Part shown: positions 56,736 through 64,000 of the stretch, piece by piece
Position numbering within the stretch: position 1 is the first letter of the stretch
Layout of the letters: every line of letters starts with the position of its first letter
Source: Hermatobates lingyangjiaoensis
Lineage: Eukaryota > Arthropoda > Insecta > Hemiptera > Hermatobatidae
Length of the DNA stretch: 64,000 nt
Assembly (NCBI GenBank): GCA_026182355.1
Contig: JAPFBL010000578.1
Coordinates: 101,989-165,988 of the forward strand
Direction of reading: 5' to 3'
Translations under genes and position numbers: made by a program
The notes under the pieces: generated by a model
Told to the model about the DNA's origin: nothing
Database searches by the model: none
Seen by the model: the letters and a program-made list of their open reading frames with translations, nothing else

Positions 56736-57229
56736 ATATATATATATTCCATATTCATTCCATTTGCTTTGTCTCCTTTTTTTTTTTCAAAAAACGTTCA
56801 AATTGTAGAGTGTTTCCTATTAGTGCAAAATATATGAATTTCAAAGTCAAAATATTCGTTATGATACCAAATTTTTCATGTAGGACTCATGCATGATGTA
56901 CTTCCTTTCAAAACCACGTAAAGTCGAAGGTTTCAAACTAGTCCTACAATATGTGCTCAAAAACTGACCTTATCATGAGAAGTTTGATACTAGTAAAATT
57001 TATGTATTAAAATATTTAATAATAATTAAAATATTTACTTAATAGAATATGATTCCCAATGTAGATCATTCAATAATTTGTTTAAAATCTTCTCTGTTGA
57101 TGCTTTAAATTTTCGGTTCATTGAGGAAGAAAATTTTCTGAGAATGTACAAATGTTATAATATATTTTGAGGTATATTATGGATGAAAGACTTTTAGTTC
57201 TTTAACATTAACTATTACGAATTCAGCTA

Positions 57230-57430
57230 TGCAAGGAGTTTTTGTGTGGCATCTACTCATGATTAGAGAGGAAAAGAAACACTAAGTCTTCCACACACAA
57301 AGGATTTTATCATTCAACACTAAGTGTTGTTTACGAGAACACTAAGTGTTCAAAATGTGTTATATGAAAGAATTTTTTGTGTTTGAAAGACTTTGTGTTT
57401 CTTTGCCTCTATAATTGCTTTAGAACGTGT
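57230..57430. repeat. Diverged hairpin, ACGYGU family
   Basis: tagagaggaaaagaaacact and cacacaaaggattttatcat are inverted at 57362-57415. The centre has GAACACTAAGTGTTC, the stem II of that family, without a CTGANGA box. A second copy of the left arm is at 61230-61275, inverted at 61345-61360. Confidence 0.65.
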
Positions 57431-57903
57431 TGACTTCTAAATGAAATTATAAATATAACTAAAGTTAGTTATTATGGATAAAAATAATAACGAGAAACTA
57501 ACTTAATGAACTATACATTCTTTATTCAACATTATTTCATCATAAAGGAAAAAAAAATATTTTTATTCCTTTACTTTAGAAACCAGGGAGCTTATTAGAG
57601 AAAAAGTTTTGAAGGTCCGTTTCAAGTGGCTCGTGAGAAATGCATTCATTTTTATCAATACAAATATTCAAAATTTAAAAGAAATGATAATCTCAAGGAG
57701 GAACATCTGGAAAGTAGAAAATCCGTCTTTTTTAAAGAAACCACTAGATCTCTTTATAAATTTGGCTTATTTAAATCTAAGTTTGATTTATTAGGTAGGT
57801 TTTTATTTTAATAAATAGTCAACCTATTTGTGTTTTTTTTAAAAATATGTTGTTTTTAAATAAGTCTTATTTATGATTTAATAAATGAAGGATTTTATCA
57901 TAG

Positions 57904-57936
57904 AATGCGTTTCAAACACTTAGTGTTCATCGTCAG
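57904..57936 (-). ncRNA. Hammerhead-like motif, ACGCAU variant
   Basis: On the minus strand: CTGACGA, T, stem II GAACACT-AAGTGTTT, GAA, ACGCAT, T. The core is intact; stem III has lost full self-complementarity. A degraded mirror (TTGATGA core) lies at about 57966-58000. Confidence 0.5.
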
Positions 57937-58684
57937 GTTATATCTCTTTACTGAGGTAGATGTAACTTGATGATGAACACTAAGGGTTGAAACGCATCTC
58001 AAGAATGAGAACACTGACGCGTGTTTAATCTCTGAATATTCTTTAACTCTTATTAAAAAATGTGATTTATGAATTATTTATTTATTTACTTATAAGAATT
58101 TATGATTTGAGAAAATTATATCAAAGTTGCGAACACAGTTATTACATAGTCTCGAAATATACTAACATGTTGTCCTCAAATAACATGATTACATCAGTTT
58201 GTCTAAAATTATCCTGACTGTAATACATAAAGACTGGAGTTTCTTCACACCTGTTCTCAAATAGCAAAAAAAAAGGCAATTTAGAAAACTGAGAAGCGAA
58301 CTAATTTTTGTTTTTGTCATCAGAAGAACTAGTTAGTAATACTTGCCTAACTAGTGAACGATAGGGGCAATGTTTCCACCAAACTAGTACGGCGAAAAGA
58401 ATTAACAAAATAAAAAAGAATAATTGAAGGTTTTTTTTTAAAAGATTTCAATTTGTTTATAGAACTAGATCGAAGGTATTTTAGCGCAACTCTTCATTTC
58501 TTAGTTAATTGTTCCTTTACGCAAAAAATAAAAGATTTACTGAAAGCCAACTCTTTGCGAAGCACAACAAAGTTGTTTCCTCGAGGACTGAGTCTAGAAA
58601 TAGTTGAAAAACAATAAATAAACCACAAGCTGATACAAACAGCCGATTAGTGCTGCACAGAGCTGTCATACAGACTCTCTACGA

Positions 58685-58936
58685 CAGTGATTCCCAAAGT
58701 GTGTGCCACGAAAATATATATATTAATAAAAAAATAATATAATATATTTTTGGGTCCTGTGATTTACGAACCTCACTCACTAATATGGTAAGTGTACATT
58801 TTGAACGATGAAATTTACATGTATTTTAAAAGGTACTGCTAAGTTTAAGAATATATATATAGAATGGACAGATGTGCCGCCAAAATACTAGTTGCTTCTT
58901 AGTGTGCCGTCATATTGAGTAGTTTGAAAACCACTG
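58685..58936. mobile_element. hAT MITE
   Basis: A 252-bp non-coding element. The left end CAGTGATTCCCAAAGTGTG and the reverse complement of the right end, CAGTGGTTTTCAAACTAC, are matching terminal repeats of hAT type. Flanks CTCTACGA (58677-58684) and CTCTACGG (58937-58944) form an 8-bp target duplication with one mismatch. Interior motifs GTGTGCCAC and GTGTGCCGTCA are also in inverted arrangement. No coding capacity. Confidence 0.85.
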
Positions 58937-59207
58937 CTCTACGGGAAAGCCTTTTAAACTCGCAGAAGGCGAGGGGCTACCATCCCCGTGCCCCTGATGG
59001 GACTAAACTAGGCAAAGCCCTTTCTGAGAAAACACGCCCAGCTGAGATTAAGAAACATAAATGAAACATAATATAGTGATTTAGATACTTTCGTTGATTG
59101 TACTAGCGGGTTTTCAATTCTTTTATGAAGAAAAAGCAAAAAGAAATAAATAAACTTGACAAAAACAAAAATTTTTTTTTAAAGTTTTCAAATACTTTCA
59201 AATACAC

Positions 59208-59325
59208 CTCCACTTGGTAACCTTGGATAGCAACTTTGTTGTGAACCAAGTCGGCCGTCGCTCCTCACGAAGTCGTCGGCGTATTTTATTGCGAACTGGA
59301 AATCTGTACCGGATACATCGAACCA
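59208..59325 (-). CDS. Candidate upstream exon of the multiplexin gene
   Basis: A good acceptor (gactttcccttcag) opens a reading frame starting WFDVSGTDFQFAIKYADDF and running through VRSDGRLGSQQSCYPRLPSG. Two donors are possible: CCAAG|GTTACC (ends at 59222, phase 2) and GTGGAG|GTGTAT (ends at 59208, phase 1). Only the second matches the phase needed by the 36178 acceptor; the join gives ...PSG-A-PETDLVQ. The exon is GC-rich compared with its surroundings (GTGAGGAGCGACGGCCGA and similar), and it lies on the same strand and upstream of the TSPN exons. I do not recognise the protein segment as a named domain. The implied intron of about 23 kb is long but not unusual for an arthropod matrix gene. 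A separate minus-strand gene, or a chance open frame, remains possible. Confidence 0.48.
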
Positions 59326-59977
59326 CTGAAGGGAAAGTCTTTGAAAGCTTCTATTTAGAAGTAAGAAGCAAGTAAATACTGAAAACAATTAATATAAGAA
59401 AAAGTAGAAACTTTTCTTTAATGAATAAGAAATAAAAATCTAAAAAAAAAGTTGATTACTTTTTTTTAGGAACAGAAACTTTGAAACTACTATTTGGGCT
59501 ATGACGTCTTATCCAGTTCTTAAAGCAATTTACACTAACCTCTGCGTTCTTAACAAAATACAGCTGTATTTATATATCTGAAGGAAGCCAGGAAGGGTGG
59601 AATAAAAAAAAGTATGAAATCAAATAAAATGATATTAAAGAAATGAAATCTGTCAGAGAGTAGAGCATCTCAAGTAATCCTGACTCACATTTATACAAGT
59701 TTATTTTCCAAACAAGTACCTTGATTTAAAATGTGCCAATTTGTACAGTAAATCTTATTTTATTTCTATAAAAGAATTCTAACAGTTTGTAACAACTTTC
59801 GTTACTAATAGTTATTTCTATTTAATTTTTTTTTAGAAAATTAATTTTTAAAATAATCTGTTTCAAAAATACTTAATTTACCTGAATCTAAAACTTATAA
59901 ATTGGTACTTACTAAAAAAGAAAAAGTTTTAGGATTATTTAAAACTGCTATTAATTAAATATTTAGGGACTAGAGGA

Positions 59978-60290
59978 GCACAGTGGCAAGGAGTTTAACT
60001 CTGGACTGGTAGATCCGGGGTTCGAAACCCATTCTGGCCCTACATTTATTCACGCTGGTGGTGAAAAAAATCAGAGCACATCATCCCTTGGAGAAAACGT
60101 TAAGGCGTCGTTCCAAGCTTGTGCGATATCAGGTACTCGTTAAAAATCCCTTCTTTTTTAAAGCAAAATTTAACTCAAATGTAGAATGTAGACTCTCAAT
60201 GTAGAATGTTCATTGTGTGGTATCACAAAGGAGCAATATTAGAAATATAGGTGTTATCAGACAGAACTACTGCTACAGTGTAAGCTAATC
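59978..60290 (+). repeat. tRNA-derived SINE, short-tail form
   Basis: cacagtggcaaggagtttaa, GGGGTTCGAAACCC, ttatttcacgctggtgg-like body, tcaggtactcgttaaaaatc, and the tail gaatgttcattgtgtggtat. Confidence 0.83.
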
Positions 60291-60299
60291 TAATTAAAT

Positions 60300-61220
60300 A
60301 TAAATAATAATTCATTTTTGGTAACACTGTTGATTTGAATCAAATCGTTCTCAAAACAGTTAAGTGGTTTCACTCATAAATCGATCAAAAAAGTGATATA
60401 ATTAGCAATATATTTCAATATAATAGTCATTTATATTTTGTAAATTTTATCAACTAATGTTCAATAATTTGGTAAGTTATAATTAATGACTTTAATTAAT
60501 GTGGATTTACTATGACATGTTAATTATGCTTGATACAACATGTATGCTTAAAGGCTTTAATGAATAACGTCATATTAATTAAATTAGAAAATAATTCAAT
60601 ATCATCATTCTAATAATTATACTTCAAATGTGTATAATTATGAAAATTAAATGCATTAATTACATAATTGTCGGAATATAGTTGTTTTTATGACAAATAT
60701 TAATGAATTATTGTTTTTTTTTTTCAAAACAACTATTAATCATTGAATAAGACTGCCATTTTACTGGTTGTTTATTTGACCTTCTATTATGAATCACGCT
60801 AATTGCATGATGAATGAATAATAGACATTTTCGTAAATAACTGAGATGTCACTCAGCATGACTGCTGTATTTTATCATACTATATTGTTATTGCATATTA
60901 TATTCTTAAAGGAATAAAATCACTTGTATGACATTAGGGAAATATCTTTCTTGGTTTAAAAATTGTTAGGTTTGGTTAAAAATTAGGCATTCCATATCTT
61001 AAAATACTTTTTGTTGAAGAGTTTTTGTTGTTAACATAGATGTTCAATCGGTAAACGCAGTTAGTATATGTTCAGGTTCTTACGAATTATTCTTGTTTAT
61101 ATTTCAGTTACATTAAGAAGTGATATAGAGTTTCCGGTTTATAATTGAACCCTAATTATCTTTATGAATGTCATGATGATCAGGATGACTAAGGCTTAAC
61201 TGTTATACCAGCTATGTGAT
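60300..61220. other. AT-rich sequence without recognised feature
   Basis: No gene, RNA or repeat family seen; composition is typical intron. Confidence 0.55.
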
Positions 61221-62114
61221 AACTTTAATTAAAGAGGAAAGGAAACACTAAGTCTTCCACACACAAAGGATTTAATCACACAACACTTACCATAGTTCGA
61301 CACTTGGTTACGACGGTCTTGTGTCTGAATACTGAGTGTTTCTATTTCTCTCTAATCATAAAATACCATACAATAATAGCTCTTCATATAACTATTGAAT
61401 TATAGTAATCCTATCCAGCATTTCTTGAGAACATCAAATTTAAGCACTTAGTAAAACTATTCCAGCTCATTTGTATTGTTTTATATTCCTTTCCTTTTTC
61501 ATTACCTTGTCTTAATAGGCATACAAAGTAACACCTTGAATGCATTGTTTATATACTTTGTATATACAAGTGTATATTTTGTTATACAAACTAATGTGAC
61601 GTCACACTCACATTACCATCCGAGATGCATTTTATAGGCTTTCTCTATCGTATCTTCCATCTTGAAAGGACTAAAATTTGGGAAACACCTTAGTTCTGCT
61701 ACATATAATAAAATAAATAGAACTCAACTAAACAAATTTTACAAACTTCTGCAAATCTTACTGAATAAACTTTAAAATCTAAATAATTGCTAGTTTATAA
61801 AAAAAATGATTCCACTGTTTATTTATATAGAATTGAGTTATGAAGAGTAACCAAGATTATTATTCTAACTAAAATCATTTGAGAAATACTTCGTTCTTCC
61901 TTATAAAAGCAAATTCAAATGATTCATTCAAATCTGAACAGTTCAATGTCGCGTGTTCATTCAGACTACAGTTGTTGTTAAAAATCCACATACTATTTTT
62001 CTTTGTAAAATAATTTGTAATTTTTCTGTTTCAAAATTTATACTTCTGCCTAAGAAAAAAGCTGTGTCTATAGTTTACTGTGAAACTGAAACAATATATA
62101 TATTATTTAAGTTT

Positions 62115-62118
62115 CACA

Positions 62119-62152
<34 letters not shown>

Positions 62153-62173
62153 ATTTATATTATATATATATAT
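62115..62173. repeat. TA microsatellite
   Basis: TA and TTTATA runs; the open frame across them has no meaning. Confidence 0.9.
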
Positions 62174-62334
62174 TTAGAGTCCTTAACTATCTTCAGAGCA
62201 ACTCACATCTATTTTCCTTATGACGTGGCCATCGAAGTATAGTAGTGAGTTTCTGAGTTTCATTTTTGTGTGGTCTTTTTGTGAGTGTATAGATATATGT
62301 ATAACAAGATTTTACAATATACACGTAAAATAAC

Positions 62335-62500
62335 AATCAACGTCCAAACCACAAAAAGAAATGAGAAAAAAAAGATTAAGACATTTCAACCGAACGAAGC
62401 GGAGTCAGTTGAGATTTGTCTCTGAGGAAGACCGCTTGTTACGGCGGAAAGATCCTCGTCTTTTTTCCCATTTCTTATTGTGGTTTGGACGTTCAGATAT
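62335..62500. repeat. Hairpin, AGAUCU hammerhead family, degraded
   Basis: aacgtccaaaccacaaaaag is inverted at 62470-62500. The centre reads CTGAGGA, A, GACCG-CTTGTTA-CGG, GAA, AGATCC, so stem III and stem I have lost pairing. Confidence 0.8.
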
Positions 62501-62747
62501 ATATCTGAACAATATATTATATACATATACAATATATGTATATTGTAGTGTGTTGACTGTCGTCCCTCCGTCAATTCACTTCTTATCCTGAAGACGAGTG
62601 CCATAACTGTCAAAATATTGAAAAGTGAGTTTTTGTTATGTTCCTTTCTTTGTGTCGTAGTTTCTTATCAATATAATTTCCCCTATAATATATATATAAA
62701 TATTTATTTTTATATAAAATATTTATAATATATAAATATAATATATA

Positions 62748-62930
62748 TCCCCAAGGCGCGTTTCCCTGAGTGTGCAGCGATTTGATGGTGTTAAGCTTTA
62801 CGATTTCAATATACCGGTGTACGAATGCCCAGGTTGGACATTCTGGAAGATCAGGCATTGGAATATGTGTCCTGCAAGTACGGAAATGCTACGAAAATGT
62901 TAACAGTTGCTTTGGAGTAAGTTGAAAGAT
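62748..62930. other. Unique coding-like block, strand unresolved
   Basis: Composition changes sharply from TA repeats to balanced DNA. Both strands are open: plus VSLSVQRFDGVKLYDFNIPV and minus MPDLPECPTWAFVHRYIEIV. The minus strand has a plausible acceptor (ccgtacttgcag) and donor (ACCG|GTATAT). No protein family is recognised. Confidence 0.25.
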
Positions 62931-63653
62931 ATAGCGAAGAGTTTTCAGAGTTTCTTATGGTAACTCGAATCTTATGGTAATCTAATGCAATTATAGAATT
63001 CGACAGACAAGAACTAAAAACAATAACCTGTTTATTTTAGTATTGTTTATAAACAAAAGAGACGCCAGCGTACAAGATGCTAATGCACTTACATTTTTTT
63101 AAAGAAAAAAATAAACCAACTTGATTATAAAACAGAATACTATTTCAGTGCACAATCTCGAAAAGCTATGTTTCATTGTCGCCAGTATTGTATATCAAAA
63201 GAAGCATACAAAATGAATACCTTTATAGAAATTCTAGAACGTGTATCTAGTTAAATATATATTTATAAAAGTAAACTAAAAGCTGAAAAGTTTTTTAAAG
63301 TTATTCTGTTTTAAATATAAGAAGCTGTAATGCAAGTCTTGAAAAAGATCCCTTTGACGGAGAAACTTTTTTAATATTTAATTTTTAATATTAAAGGCAG
63401 TATTAAACAAAAACCTAATACTATGTCTTAAACTATTTTAATATCTATCTTGAGTTCTAACTTTTGCTTCAATTTTTCATATTATAGATTTTGTTATCCT
63501 TCATTAATATTAAACAAAAAGAAATATTTACAAGAATATTAAACAAGTAGAAACTATCTTTTTCATATATAGTGGCAAGACGTGTATAATGTATATAAAA
63601 TACACACGAGTAATGAGATTAAATAACATAGTAAGGAGGAAAGGAATTCATTC

Positions 63654-63889
63654 ATAATTTAGCGGTCGTCATCCCAATGTAGCGTGTTGTGGAGTCACCA
63701 ACAAACAAGGTGATAAATTCCAACTTAGAATTTATTATCAAAGTAAAAAGACCCATAATGTTCTCAGAGAGAGCACATACAAGAGCTCAATATTGCAGGG
63801 AAGTCAGCTGGTCTACCGATATTCTTGTAATATAGGGTGCTGTGCAGCCCTTGTAACATGCCATATGACCCTGACGACCACTAAATTAT
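63654..63889. mobile_element. Candidate MITE with 20-bp inverted ends
   Basis: ataatttagcggtcgtcatc at the left is inverted at the right (ctgacgaccactaaattat) with two differences. The interior is non-coding. The superfamily and target duplication are not evident. Confidence 0.45.
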
Positions 63890-64000
63890 CACTGGCGTCT
63901 CACTGTACACCCTGTGACGGACAAACCACTCATGACAGACTCACAAAATCACTGTTACTAACGAAATGTTAGCTAAGGAACATTGTTTTAGACGATTTTG

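Noticed and set aside
57609..57811. Two overlapping plus-strand frames of 61 codons
   Set aside because: AT-rich, lysine- and asparagine-heavy, no homology recognised; possibly a decayed PLE piece, but no diagnostic motif.
61595..61612. TGACGTCA palindrome as a CREB site
   Set aside because: A single 8-base match in 64 kb is expected by chance at an appreciable rate, and no promoter is nearby.

Overview
The window is eukaryotic, AT-rich animal DNA. It holds no prokaryotic gene layout. It has a few short spliced exons, very long introns, and a dense cover of transposon relics, fold-back repeats, TA microsatellites and tRNA-derived SINEs. The recognisable host gene is a minus-strand collagen XV/XVIII (multiplexin) gene. 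Together with Penelope-like elements (PLEs), mariner, hAT and jockey-type relics this points to an invertebrate, most likely an arthropod and perhaps a chelicerate. The species cannot be fixed from sequence alone.

Host gene: two exons (35937-36178 and 29741-30046, minus strand) encode consecutive parts of the thrombospondin-N-terminal-like laminin G (TSPN) domain of a multiplexin. Both have proper splice signals, and the junction between them is in frame (phase 0). A third minus-strand candidate exon (59208-59325) ends in the phase that the 36178 acceptor needs, so it may be the preceding exon across an intron of about 23 kb. If so, nearly everything else in the window is intronic. No Gly-X-Y (collagenous) exon was found downstream. 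A possible plus-strand exon of unknown family lies at 55282-55447.

Mobile DNA, left to right: 500-3850 has AT-rich sequence with early fold-backs and a 130-bp tandem duplication. 5270-7475 is a cluster of PLE fragments with hammerhead-ribozyme-like motifs. 8117-8426 and 14252-14553 are SINEs. 15450-18510 has ribozyme fold-backs, TA tracts, and a PLE relic with a GIY-YIG-like endonuclease end. 18785-24300 has SINEs and three large hairpins. 25000-31600 has hairpins, two minisatellites and the second TSPN exon. 33654-33825 is a 24-bp array of TGATGTCATCA sites. 34060-34960 is an unclassified interspersed repeat. 37791-38348 is a four-unit tandem array of about 140-bp hairpins. 41278-42184 is an internally deleted mariner. 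43049-45308 has nearly perfect ribozyme fold-backs and a jockey-type reverse transcriptase end. 46034-46828 has two SINEs. 48090-50080 has more ribozyme fold-backs. 50313-51328 is a hAT element with target-site duplications. 51590-51990 is a GC-rich block with features of a conserved non-coding element. 52640-57430 holds a Tc/mariner-superfamily relic and further ribozyme fold-backs. 58685-58936 is a hAT MITE. 59978-60290 is a SINE.

The most striking system is the family of hammerhead-like motifs. At least 15 loci on both strands share the order stem I, CUGANGA, one unpaired base, stem II, GAA, a self-complementary stem III, one base, stem I. They fall into several subfamilies, each with its own stem III (AGAUCU, ACGU, AUAU, AAUU, AGCU, AGGCCU, ACCGGU, ACGCGU and so on). 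They sit beside PLE coding remnants, are often arranged head to head in long hairpins, and in one family the AT-rich stem II appears to have expanded into a TA microsatellite. Hammerheads in PLE terminal repeats are known. The number of families in 64 kb, the head-to-head format and the microsatellite link deserve a closer look.
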